Positions 1 to 7,826 of a stretch of DNA of 64,000 nucleotides are shown here, piece after piece (the first letter of the stretch is position 1; each line of letters starts with the position of its first letter). The stretch spans positions 620,001 through 684,000 of the forward strand of contig OZ244789.1 of assembly GCA_965219705.1 (NCBI GenBank), given 5' to 3'. The notes below the pieces were generated by a model that did not search any database, had not been told where the DNA came from, and worked only from the letters and a program-made list of their open reading frames with translations. A program made the translations under genes and the position numbers. This DNA comes from JAJECS01 sp965219705 (lineage in GTDB: Bacteria > Chloroflexota > UBA11872).

Positions 1-2
1 GC

Positions 3-1019
3 ACGCTCGCTCCCGTCCCGCGCTCACGGCCCAGGGGTGTCATCGGACCGTTTAGCTCGTCGGGGCGTGCCGACGGTCTGGCGGCATCCGACATTGGCAA
101 TCTCAAGGCGGTTCTCGGCCACGAAATCGCTCGGAACACGATGACGAACTACCGTGTTCAGTGGCGTAACTTCCGCCACTGGGCCCTGGGACGCGGCATT
201 CAGTCGCTGCCCGCCGACCCGGCGGACGTCGCCGCCTATCTGGCCGAACGCATGGAGATCCGCGGTCACAAGCCCGCGACGCTTCGGGTCGCCGCCTCTG
301 CCATCGCGTTCGTCCATAAGACCGTCGGAGTCGATGACCCCTGCAGCAGCCCGGCGGTGAAGCGGACGCTGCGAAGTGCGACCCGCAAGGCGGGCACGTC
401 CCAGAAACAGGCGGCGGCGCTCACGGCCGAGGCCCTGGCGGTCATCCAGGTGACCGCCCATACCCCGCGGCGCGGGCGCGGGGGCAGATTCGAGAGTCCC
501 GAAACTGCCCAAAGCCGGGGCAACCTGGACCTCGCGTTGATCTGCCTCATGCGCGACGCCATGCTTCGGGCGTCCGAAGCCGCCATGCTGAACTGGCAGG
601 ACATCGAGACCGAGGCCGACGGGAGCGGACGCCTCGTGATCCGACGATCCAAGACGGACATCGAAGGTCAGGGAGCCGTGCTGTTTGTGTCCGCTCCGAC
701 CATGGCGAAGCTCCGGATGCTACGCAGTCAACGGGGCGCGAGCGACCGCGTGTTCGGGCTGCGTCCCAACCAGATCGCGCGGCGCATCAAGCAGGCGGCG
801 CAGGCGGCCGGGCTTGGGGATAGTTTCAGCGGGCATTCGCCACGAGTTGGCATGGCCTGCGACTTGGCGCGGGTGGGCATCGAACTGCCCAGCCTGATGA
901 ACGCCGGGCGCTGGCGCTCGCCCGCCATGCCGGCGCACTACACGCGCAACGAGACCGCTGGCCGCGGGGCCGTGGCCCAGTTCTACGGCTACGGCCGCCG
1001 ATCGCTCGCCGAGCGGTGA
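3..1019 (+). CDS. Tyrosine recombinase/integrase, probably 5'-truncated by the window edge
   Basis: Site-specific recombinase that would cut and rejoin DNA through a tyrosine-DNA link. The first ATG is at 141, but the frame stays open to the left edge and the upstream residues read like part of the N-terminal DNA-binding domain, so the true start probably lies outside the window. From ATG 141 it is 292 aa. Catalytic boxes are visible: box I arginine in MLRASEAAML, the lysine in RRSKTD, HSPR (HxxR), GRW, and the final tyrosine in AHYTR. Tryptophan replaces the third-box histidine, as in many phage-type integrases. It lies in the same accessory block as the excisionase-like genes at 3.1-4.3 kb and the second integrase at 4.3 kb. 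Confidence 0.85.
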   Translation, partial: TLAPVPRSRPRGVIGPFSSSGRADGLAASDIGNLKAVLGHEIARNTMTNYRVQWRNFRHWALGRGIQSLPADPADVAAYLAERMEIRGHKPATLRVAASAIAFVHKTVGVDDPCSSPAVKRTLRSATRKAGTSQKQAAALTAEALAVIQVTAHTPRRGRGGRFESPETAQSRGNLDLALICLMRDAMLRASEAAMLNWQDIETEADGSGRLVIRRSKTDIEGQGAVLFVSAPTMAKLRMLRSQRGASDRVFGLRPNQIARRIKQAAQAAGLGDSFSGHSPRVGMACDLARVGIELPSLMNAGRWRSPAMPAHYTRNETAGRGAVAQFYGYGRRSLAER

Positions 1020-1479
1020 CTCAAAGCGTGATGGACCGTGCGGATCAACCCGAATCGGTGAAGAGCGGGCGGCACGAGGGGGCTGATCCGGCAGAACCGG
1101 CTCTTGACGCCGCTCGGCAGTCAGTGATAGCGTGCCTGCCGTAGCTCATTGCGTGCGCCGCCCGGAGGACAGCCAAGAGCGTGTATAACTGCATTTATAC
1201 ACGCTTTAGTGTGTAGCTCAGCCACTCGCTTACGGCCTCCTCATCCACGTCTACGTATTGTCGGACAGATTGGTTCATTCGCCATCCAAAAGTTCCAATT
1301 GCTTCGTTCTTGTCATTTCGGCTCTTGAGACACGATGAAGAACATGATGGTGCATTGATCTGACGCTATCTGTAAATCTTGCTACGGTTAGAGCATCCTG
1401 GCCGACAGTGATTTATTTCACAAAATATCAATCGCTCTAGCTCTAGAATTGGATTTAACAGTTTAACGCAGTATCCCCC
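1020..1479. other. AT-richer intergenic stretch
   Basis: About 460 bases with no convincing gene. The right half (about 1190-1480) is clearly more AT-rich than the flanks. It contains the perfect inverted repeat at 1178-1205 and could hold the promoter of the structured leader that starts near 1480. I cannot name a specific -35/-10 pair with confidence. Confidence 0.5.
1178..1205. repeat. Perfect 11-bp inverted repeat, 6-nt spacer
   Basis: AGCGTGTATAA (1178-1188) and TTATACACGCT (1195-1205) are exact reverse complements around CTGCAT. It sits about 160 bp after the first integrase gene. It could be an operator or recombinase/transposon binding site, or a weak terminator; there is no clear T-run after it. 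Confidence 0.6.
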
Positions 1480-1619
1480 GTTCGACCTTTAGGCTGCTGG
1501 CGTCCCGGCCAGACGCCTTGCCAGGCAAGGCGAGAACACCCACGCAAGGGTGTCACTCGAACCGCCTGTAGCTCCCTGAGCTACCGTCATCTGGCGAATA
1601 CGAGGGCAAAAGGTCGAAC
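1480..1619 (+). ncRNA. Highly structured 5' leader (riboswitch-like candidate)
   Basis: An 11-bp closing helix pairs 1480-1490 with 1609-1619. Inside it lie several perfect stems: 1514-1521/1525-1532 (8 bp, 3-nt loop), 1536-1541/1548-1553 (6 bp), 1568-1574/1578-1584 (7 bp, 3-nt loop), and a two-part stem 1556-1559/1601-1604 plus 1563-1566/1593-1596 enclosing the last hairpin. A further helix, 1499-1504/1512-1517, overlaps the 8-bp stem, so the two exclude each other. The 3' strand of the closing helix contains AAAGG, the likely ribosome binding site of the gene at 1623, so closing it should block translation. I do not recognise a known riboswitch class. A mobile-element end is an alternative. 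Confidence 0.55.
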
Positions 1620-1622
1620 CCG

Positions 1623-2552
1623 ATGTCGCACCCCGATCTGGCCGTCGTCACCGGAGCTTTCGGCTACACCGGCCGACACGTCGCCCGGCGTCTGCTCGAC
1701 CGGGGCGTCCGCGTGAGAACCCTCACGCGCCGCCGGGACCGGGCGAACGCCTTTGGCGGCCGGGTTGACGCGAAACCACTGGACTTCTCCGACCCGGACG
1801 GGCTCCGCCGATCGCTTGAAGGGGCCGGCGTCCTCTACAACACCTACTGGGTGCGGTTCGCGCGGGGCCAGACCACCTTTGACCTCGCTGTCGAAAATTC
1901 AACGGCTCTCTTCGAGGCAGCTGCGCAGGCGGGCGTCGGCAGGATCGTCCACTTTTCCGTCACCAACGCCGCGTCAGACTCCCGGCTGCCCTACTTCAGG
2001 GGCAAAGGGCAGGTGGAAGCAGCGCTGAAGCGCGTCGGCGTCCCCTACGCCATCATCAGGCCGACCTTGGTCTTTGGCGAAGGCGACATCCTGGTCAACA
2101 ACATCGCGTGGGCGCTGCGCCGCTTCCCGGTCTTCCCGGTCTATGGCGGCGGCGACTATCCCGTGCAACCCGTGTACGCCGGCGACGTCGCGGAACAGGC
2201 CGTGGCGGCCGGCTCCCAACGTGGCAACTTCATCGCGGACGCCGCCGGGCCGGACACGATGTCCTTTGAAGCGCTGCTGCGCCTGCTGACCGCCGCAGTG
2301 GGCGTCCGCAGCCGGTTGGTGCACACGCCTCCGTCAGTCGGCCTCGCGCTGACGGGGCTGGTCGGCCTGCTGATGCGGGATGTGATCCTCACCCGCGACG
2401 AAATTGCCGGACTGATGGCCGGCCTGCTGACTTCGGAGACTCCGCCGACTGGCTCGACCAGCCTGAGCAACTGGCTTGACCACAACGCGGACGGCCTTGG
2501 CCGCCGCTATGTGTCCGAACTCCGGCGTAACTGGCATCCCTTCGGGCACTAG
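1623..2552 (+). CDS. NmrA/NAD-dependent epimerase-type oxidoreductase
   Basis: A 309-aa Rossmann protein of the atypical short-chain dehydrogenase class (NmrA/SDR-a). The NAD(P)-binding glycine motif TGAFGYTGRH lies at residues 10-19. FRGKGQVEAAL and YAIIRPTLVFG are typical of this group, although the classical YxxxK pair is not obvious, so it may bind or sense dinucleotide rather than catalyse. Substrate unknown. The ATG at 1623 is preceded by AAAGG at 1609-1613 inside the leader's closing helix, which suggests RNA-based control. It lies within the integrated element and has no operon partner. Confidence 0.8.
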   Translation: MSHPDLAVVTGAFGYTGRHVARRLLDRGVRVRTLTRRRDRANAFGGRVDAKPLDFSDPDGLRRSLEGAGVLYNTYWVRFARGQTTFDLAVENSTALFEAAAQAGVGRIVHFSVTNAASDSRLPYFRGKGQVEAALKRVGVPYAIIRPTLVFGEGDILVNNIAWALRRFPVFPVYGGGDYPVQPVYAGDVAEQAVAAGSQRGNFIADAAGPDTMSFEALLRLLTAAVGVRSRLVHTPPSVGLALTGLVGLLMRDVILTRDEIAGLMAGLLTSETPPTGSTSLSNWLDHNADGLGRRYVSELRRNWHPFGH

Positions 2553-3068
2553 GAATGCTCTGAAGAAAGGCCAGGTGGGTGCGGCTCTGCTTGAGAGACA
2601 CGTCTTCAAGCCGCCGCACCGGTCATTGCTTGTCCCAAATCCCCGCAGCGTCAGCGTTGCCTGGCCGAAAGACGGCGTGCCCGCAGCGGAATTGCACGTG
2701 CGGGAGCGACGGCGGCAGCGGCGACGCGTGCTGGGTGGCGATCGGGACGCCTGTCCTCCGAGCGGCCGGGCGCAGTACGCTCGTAGCCATGATCGCGAAC
2801 ACTCGTCTTGATCCCAAACTGCTCCCCGTTCCATCGCCATCGGCCTGCCAACATCCTGCCAACATTCGGGCCCGCCCTCCGTCGCACCGGCAGCCACGGG
2901 GTGGCGTTCGGCCTTGCGGATTACAGGAGTGGCGAGCGTTGGCAGCGGCTGGACTAGGCTAGAGAATCCCCGACAGGCTGGACTTTTAATCCGACGGTGG
3001 CTGCTGCCGCCGAGGTGCGCGGAGATTTCCCAGCGACGGCGGCCGCGACTGCGCATGCGCCCCACCGG
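2553..3068. other. Non-coding stretch, nothing convincing
   Basis: About 500 bases between the NmrA-type gene and a small excisionase-like gene. Open frames on both strands have no recognisable protein features. There is a short tandem repeat of CCTGCCAACAT near 2850 and a 13-base match to a tRNA-Lys anticodon arm (2981-2993) that is not part of a full tRNA. Confidence 0.5.
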
Positions 3069-3323
3069 TCATGCATTCCACCTCTCGTGCGGGGGACAGC
3101 TCGATTCCGGCTGCCCGGCATCGAGCAGCGCGTCAAGGTCTTCCCGCAGCGTGTGGCTGGGGATGCGGATCCAGCGACCGATGCGGATATGTCGGATCTG
3201 CCCGACATGGCACAGGCGGCGGACGCGTCCCTCATTGAGCTGCCAGAGGTCGGCCACCTGCTTGACGGTGAGCAATCGCAGTCCGTGATCCGCGGCCTTG
3301 GTCCGTGGGCGGGCTGGCGTCAT
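3069..3323 (-). CDS. Small excisionase-like helix-turn-helix protein
   Basis: About 84 aa from the internal ATG at 3323; the frame is open upstream to 3452, but that extension is low-complexity. Residues about 15-65 form a MerR/excisionase-type winged helix: LLTVKQVADLWQLNEGRV (helix-turn-helix), then a basic wing around IGRWIRIPSHTL and a hydrophobic end helix. Such proteins bend DNA at phage or ICE attachment sites or repress the element's promoters. It belongs to the integrated element with the second HTH gene at 3984 and the integrase at 4300. Confidence 0.65.
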   Translation of the reverse strand: MTPARPRTKAADHGLRLLTVKQVADLWQLNEGRVRRLCHVGQIRHIRIGRWIRIPSHTLREDLDALLDAGQPESSCPPHERWNA

Positions 3324-3983
3324 GCTGGCGGGGTCCCGCCGCGGTGGCGAGCCCCGGCCGCCGCCGCAGGGGTGGGGCGCGGCGCATGGGGCGATCGGCG
3401 CGGTCCGAGCGAGCCACGCCGATGCGCTGGTGTGGGATTTGGATGCAGCCAATGCACGGTTCGACGATCCGCGGTCGTGCGACGTCCGCCAACCCAGGTT
3501 TCCGTAAATCTTGTAGGCACGAGTGATCCGGAAGTCTGGATGGTCTGGGCACTTCGCGGTCCGCTGCGAGACGGCACGCGTTCAGACGAATCGGAGGCCC
3601 TTGGTGCCTCCGGCCGACGGAGCGTGGCGAGGACGGCGGCGAAATCGCGTAGGGATGTGCGCGAGCTGGGGCACTTCACGAATCGCTCACTGAACTGTCC
3701 GTGCCGAGCGGCTCGGTCCTAGGTCTAGAGTTCCAGAACCCAAGCCCAGCACGCTGATCTGGGCTTCCGTGGGCCAGTGAGTCAGGTGTGTGACGTAGTC
3801 TGGATTCTCCGGCAGAGCATCGTGCATTTCGACGAGCACAGTAACGGGCACCAGTAAGGTCGATACCAAATCGAGTTGCCGCTCGTTGCTCGCGACAGCG
3901 GTGTCGCAGGACTACAGAATCCTTGCTTCCATCGCCAGAGCCGACGTCCGAGACTCGAGTGATTCGAGCTCTTGGGAGCTTGA
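3324..3983. other. Long spacer with no firm gene
   Basis: About 660 bases between two oppositely oriented HTH genes. A short minus-strand frame ending at 3687 (about 60 aa from 3869) has fairly protein-like composition, but I see no recognisable domain or ribosome binding site. Divergent control signals for the two HTH genes would be expected here; none can be proved by eye. Confidence 0.4.
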
Positions 3984-4298
3984 ATGCATGGAAGCAACCC
4001 ATTACTGGTGACTGACCTCGACATGGCTCGGGCCACCGGCCCACATTCCTCGCGCAACCCTCGGCGTGCCGTATCTCCCGGCCGGGACCGACTCACCGTT
4101 GCCCCTCGTGAGGCGGCCACGATGCTCGGTGTGGATGTCAGCTTCGTCTACACTTGGGTGCGGACCGGCGAATTGCCCCACTTCATGGCCGGTCGCGCCA
4201 TCAAGATTCCCGTTGAGGGACTCGACGAGTTCATCCGCCAGAAGTCCGGCCTGACCCGCCAACGGACTTCCGCCTCCAAAATCAACCGAGTGACCTGA
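3984..4298 (+). CDS. Excisionase-family DNA-binding protein
   Basis: A 104-aa protein with a C-terminal HTH_17/excisionase domain (about residues 37-90): LTVAPREAATMLGVDVSFVY, then WVRTGELPHFMAGRAIKIP and DEFIRQK. This is the standard excisionase layout in actinobacterial and chloroflexal integrative elements. Its stop at 4296-4298 is one base before the GTG of the integrase at 4300, so the two are translated together. A shorter start at 4023 is possible. Likely role: recombination directionality factor or regulator for the integrase. Confidence 0.8.
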   Translation: MHGSNPLLVTDLDMARATGPHSSRNPRRAVSPGRDRLTVAPREAATMLGVDVSFVYTWVRTGELPHFMAGRAIKIPVEGLDEFIRQKSGLTRQRTSASKINRVT

Positions 4299-4299
4299 A

Positions 4300-5607
4300 G
4301 TGCCAACCTTCCGCCGACGCGGCAACCAATGGGAGTGCCGCATCTTCAGTCCCCACCTCAAGCAGCAAGTGTCGCGCAGCGCGCGCAGCAAGCGCGCCGC
4401 ACGCCAGCTGGCCGAGGCCTATCTCCGCGATCTCGAGACCGGGGCGGCGGTGCCGGCCGACCACACCACGCTCGGCGAGTTTCTCGCTCTTTGGCTCGAA
4501 CAGCACGCTGCGAGTGTCTGGACGAACACACGCACCCGTTATGGATACCTCGCCCGTCTGCACGTAGTGCCGTACCTAGGTCGGACGCGACTGACGAAGC
4601 TGCAGCCGCTCAATCTGGCCCGCCTGTATACGACCCTCCTGACTACGGGGCGTCGCGACGGCAAGCCCGGCGGCCTGCACCCGCGCCACGTGGGGCACGT
4701 GCACCGCATGCTGCACAAGGCGCTGGCCGATGCCGTGGCCTGGGGGCTGGTCGCGCGCAACGTCGCCGACGCCGTTAGTCCGCCGAAGGTCCCGCGGACC
4801 CCGGTGCGGCCGCCGAGTCAGGCCGAAGCCCGCGCAGTGCTGGCCCTGGCCAAGGATGCCGGCATCTACGCGGAGATCGCGACGGCCGTGGCGACCGGCA
4901 TGCGGCCAGGCGAACTGCTCGCCCTGCGCTGGCAGGACGTCGATCTCGACGCCGGCGTCGCTTGGGTGCGTCAGGCCGTCCAGCGCGTTCCTGGCGAGGG
5001 CCTGGTCTTCAAGGACACGAAGACGCATCGGAGTACGCGGCCGGTCGCGCTGCCGCCGTTTCTCGTCGCGGTACTTCGCGATCAGAGGGCGGCGATCCGG
5101 CAGCGTCGCCAGACCGCCGGCTCGGCCTGGCAGGACGAGGACCTCGTCTTTCCCACCAGCCAGGGCACGGCGCGGGATCCCCGCAACTTCCGACGGGCGT
5201 TTCAGGCGATGCTGAAAAACGGCGGGCTCGCCCCGCGGCCCCTCTACGAATTGCGGCACTGGTTTGCCAGTCTGCTCCTCAACGCCGGCGCGCCACTCAG
5301 CGTCGTCAGCGAAGCCATGGGCCATGCCGGGATTCAGGTGACCAAGGATGTCTACGGCCACATCTCGCTCGGTGCCCAGCGGAGGGCCGTCGCCCGACTC
5401 GCCCCGCTGTTTCCCGACGCGCCTGGGCGGCCGTCGCCCGCGGAATGTCGCGACCGTACTCAAACTGTAACTAGAGCAAAACTAGAGCAAGGCCGATTTG
5501 GCGAGCCGCGGCTGGCTCTCTGGATGGCCGCCCAACAGGTTTGGGAGGGTGGCACGCCCGGAGGGATTCGAACCCCCGACCCCTGGTTCCGAAGACCAGT
5601 GCTCTAA
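4300..5607 (+). CDS. Tyrosine integrase inserted at tRNA-Arg
   Basis: A 435-aa phage/ICE-type integrase with a GTG start coupled to the upstream excisionase. The N-terminal arm-binding region (residues about 1-55) is basic. A SAM-like core-binding domain follows (about 60-160), then the catalytic domain: box I arginine in GMRPGELLALRW, lysine in KDTKTH, YELRHWFASLL (tyrosine in place of the usual box II histidine, a variant seen in related integrases), GHAGIQ, and the nucleophile in DVYGHI. The last about 20 residues (GGIRTPDP...) are translation of the antisense strand of the tRNA-Arg gene, so the coding region runs into the attachment site. The element therefore lies to the left of the tRNA. 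Confidence 0.93.
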   Translation: MPTFRRRGNQWECRIFSPHLKQQVSRSARSKRAARQLAEAYLRDLETGAAVPADHTTLGEFLALWLEQHAASVWTNTRTRYGYLARLHVVPYLGRTRLTKLQPLNLARLYTTLLTTGRRDGKPGGLHPRHVGHVHRMLHKALADAVAWGLVARNVADAVSPPKVPRTPVRPPSQAEARAVLALAKDAGIYAEIATAVATGMRPGELLALRWQDVDLDAGVAWVRQAVQRVPGEGLVFKDTKTHRSTRPVALPPFLVAVLRDQRAAIRQRRQTAGSAWQDEDLVFPTSQGTARDPRNFRRAFQAMLKNGGLAPRPLYELRHWFASLLLNAGAPLSVVSEAMGHAGIQVTKDVYGHISLGAQRRAVARLAPLFPDAPGRPSPAECRDRTQTVTRAKLEQGRFGEPRLALWMAAQQVWEGGTPGGIRTPDPWFRRPVL

Positions 5608-5626
5608 TCCGCTGAGCTACGGGCGC
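5550..5626 (-). tRNA. tRNA-Arg (anticodon TCG)
   Basis: Full cloverleaf on the minus strand: acceptor GCGCCCG (5626-5620) pairs with CGGGCGT with one G-T at the end, D-arm TAGCTCAGCGGATTAGAGC, anticodon stem CTGGT/ACCAG around loop CTTCGGA, T-loop TTCGAAT, and an encoded CCA at 5552-5550. It reads CGA. Its 3' half overlaps the end of the integrase gene and serves as the chromosomal attachment site. Confidence 0.95.
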
Positions 5627-5680
5627 TTGGCGGCGCGTTGATTCTAACGAGGCGCCGGCGTGACCCCGTCGGAAGTGACC

Positions 5681-5703
5681 GGGGCAGCCTTGGTGGCTGC
5701 CCC
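5681..5703. repeat. GC-rich hairpin repeat GGGGCAGCC/GGCTGCCCC
   Basis: A perfect 9-bp stem (5681-5689 with 5695-5703) with a 5-nt loop. The same type of element, GGGCAACC/GGTTGCCC, occurs at 32033-32053 and 37180-37200, and a GC variant occurs at 30419-30439. It lies in the spacer behind tRNA-Arg; a REP-like or terminator role is possible. Confidence 0.6.
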
Positions 5704-6003
5704 TTCGGCGATCGACAGTGGCTCCGACGTCTTCAGCTCGTAGGGGCATCCGGGCGGCCATGCGGACCGTTGCGTGCCGGCGGGCCCCGTTGCGCTGGGG
5801 GCACGGCGTGCCGCCTGGGCTGACCGGAATATATTTCTGTGTCGAAGCAACACCCCGAACACGTAAAAAAACTCCCGGCGTCAAGGTTGGGACCTCCATC
5901 AACCATCGGCCCCACACCTTGCTGCAGGGCCTCATCCCGTGGGAACCCTTGCATATCTCGGGCAGGGTCGGGATGTCGCGGAAGACCCCCGCACGCTTCC
6001 AGC

Positions 6004-6032
6004 CTGGATTCCGGCCTTCGCCGGAATGACGG
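6004..6032. repeat. Dispersed hairpin repeat, CTGGATTCC...GGAATGACGG family
   Basis: Stem ATTCCGGC/GCCGGAAT with a short loop. Related copies lie at 37229-37254, 37290-37316 and 37485-37513. The conserved flanks CTGG and GACGG mark it as one repeat family and not a chance hairpin. The rest of 5627-6111 has no gene. Confidence 0.7.
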
Positions 6033-6111
6033 AAGGGTCTCGCCAGGGCCTCCGATGCCGATCCTCTTCAACACGGATGGCAGGGAGCACGGCTAGATCC
6101 CGGCCGGTGCG

Positions 6112-7719
6112 TTATCCCGAAACGGGGTCGCTATCGCCGGCCGGGGCCGGGATGAAGGATTCGGCGTCGCCCAGCATGTAGAAGGGGCCTTCGACCCAGC
6201 GGACGGGGTCGACGGTGGCGCCGGCGACGTACATCTCCCAATGGATGTGGGGCCCGGTCGAGCGTCCGGTCGACCCCACCAGACCGACGGTGTCGCCGCG
6301 CTCGACCACTTGACCGAGCGAGGCCGAGAAGTCGTGCAGGTGATAGAACAGCGTATAGACCCCGAACCCGTGATCCAGGATGACGGTGTTCCCGCGGATC
6401 GTGAGTGGCCCGACCCAGGCGACGCGCCCTCGGTTGGGCGCGGGGATCGGGGTGCCGGTGGACGCCGCGAAATCGACCCCTTCGTGCACCGACATGAATG
6501 ACCCCGGTTGCAGGATGCGGCGCTCGCCGTAGGGCGACGTGACTCGCCCGCTGCTGGGCCGCTGGAACTGTTCGGTCCACAGCGGCCCTCCGCTGACCCG
6601 CTGGACGATGGTGCGAAGGAATTCGCGTTCTTCCTGCGCGACCGCGTCGTCGAGCAGGTCTTCGAGGCTCTCAGGCACTTGGAACTCGGCGGAGGAGAAC
6701 TGGCGCTCCGCGAGCTCGACGGAGATGTCGACCATGCGCTCGCCGACGCTCACCTGCAGGTCCTGCGGGCCGGTCATGGCCGTGGACGCCGTCCCAAGCA
6801 CGGCGTGCCACTCGCCGGCGCGGCACAGCAGCGGGGCGGGTTGCCCGTTCCAAGTGAGCGACACGCCGCCCGCCGCCGTCCGTACGCGCACGCCGATGGC
6901 ATCGCCCTGCTGCGGCATCTGGGAGTCCACGGCGATCAGGTCCGCGGGGTCCGACGGGACGTGGGGCGCGATGGGCTCGACCGCATCCGGCGGATACAGC
7001 CCGGCTTCCTTGGCCAGGTCACCGGAGTTGGCAAAGACGACCTGCCCGGCGCGCGCCCACTCCACGTCGACGAGCCACTGCTGCAGCACGGCGCGCTGCG
7101 TGCGTATGGCCACCATGTCGCCGAAGTCGCCGTAGGCGATGGGCAGCCCGAGTCGCGTGAGCCAGCTGGGCGTGGCGAAGTAGGCGTCGCGGATGGCCGG
7201 ATTCACGTCCAGCAGGGCCAGGTGATTCTGGATGATCTGGGAGAACGGCACCCCGGCGTCCTCGGGCAGGATGGCGTGCCGCGGCACCAGGCGGAACGTC
7301 TCCAGCCACTCGTCGTGGCCTTCTCGATTCATGACGTCCATGGTGTTGGCCACGTTCACGCCGTCCTTGGACGGGTCCCACTGCAGCACCATCTTTTGAA
7401 ACGCCTGCACGAGAAAGCCGTGCAGCATGAAGCGGTGCGATACCGGATAGCCCACGGCTTGGATGCCGCCGAGCTCCTGAAACGCCGTCCAGAATCTGGC
7501 GGCGTCGTCATCGACCACCGGATAGCCGCGCCCGGTGTCGCTGCCCGTCTGGGTGAAGAACCAGCCGCCATCGAGCGGGAAGTCGACGCCGCAGGCGGAG
7601 CCGAACGGCACCTCGGGCACATCCGCCAGCAGGGGAAGGGGCGGCGCGGCGAGCGCCAGCGCCAAGACAAGCGCCGCGGCCACACGACGCATGGCGGGGC
7701 GAGCGAGCGGGGACTTCAC
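6112..7719 (-). CDS. Secreted M23 (LytM-type) metallopeptidase
   Basis: A 535-aa cell-wall or secreted zinc endopeptidase. It has an N-terminal signal peptide (residues about 1-32: basic start, then an Ala/Leu core), a middle region of about 300 residues with no recognised enzyme motif and probable beta structure, and a C-terminal M23 domain (about 405-515). Zinc and catalytic residues are visible: HEGVD (HxxxD), the HLH motif in YHLHDF, and HIHWEM (HxH). The intact motif set indicates an active peptidoglycan hydrolase rather than an EnvC/NlpD-like activator. The YihY gene upstream is divergent, so the 107-bp gap at 7720-7826 should carry both promoters. Confidence 0.9.
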   Translation of the reverse strand: MKSPLARPAMRRVAAALVLALALAAPPLPLLADVPEVPFGSACGVDFPLDGGWFFTQTGSDTGRGYPVVDDDAARFWTAFQELGGIQAVGYPVSHRFMLHGFLVQAFQKMVLQWDPSKDGVNVANTMDVMNREGHDEWLETFRLVPRHAILPEDAGVPFSQIIQNHLALLDVNPAIRDAYFATPSWLTRLGLPIAYGDFGDMVAIRTQRAVLQQWLVDVEWARAGQVVFANSGDLAKEAGLYPPDAVEPIAPHVPSDPADLIAVDSQMPQQGDAIGVRVRTAAGGVSLTWNGQPAPLLCRAGEWHAVLGTASTAMTGPQDLQVSVGERMVDISVELAERQFSSAEFQVPESLEDLLDDAVAQEEREFLRTIVQRVSGGPLWTEQFQRPSSGRVTSPYGERRILQPGSFMSVHEGVDFAASTGTPIPAPNRGRVAWVGPLTIRGNTVILDHGFGVYTLFYHLHDFSASLGQVVERGDTVGLVGSTGRSTGPHIHWEMYVAGATVDPVRWVEGPFYMLGDAESFIPAPAGDSDPVSG

Positions 7720-7826
7720 GGAGGGTTAGCCTAGCACCGGGGAGACGCCGGTGATGAAACGCCGGCGTCCGCCCAACGTGACGCGCCGCCGGTCGGCCGC
7801 GACTCTGGCACTCTTGGTCGCACACC

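Noticed and set aside
1480..1619. Reading the structured leader as an integron attC site
   Set aside because: attC sites end in GTTRRRY and begin with RYYYAAC; here both ends read GTTCGAC/GTCGAAC in the wrong arrangement, and no integron integrase is near.
2981..2993. 13-base match to a tRNA-Lys anticodon arm (GACTTTTAATCCG)
   Set aside because: No acceptor, D-arm or T-arm can be built around it; too short to call a tRNA or att site.
4329..5463. Long Arg-rich frames on both strands across the second integrase
   Set aside because: Typical GC-rich shadow frames; the integrase motifs are in the frame starting at 4300.
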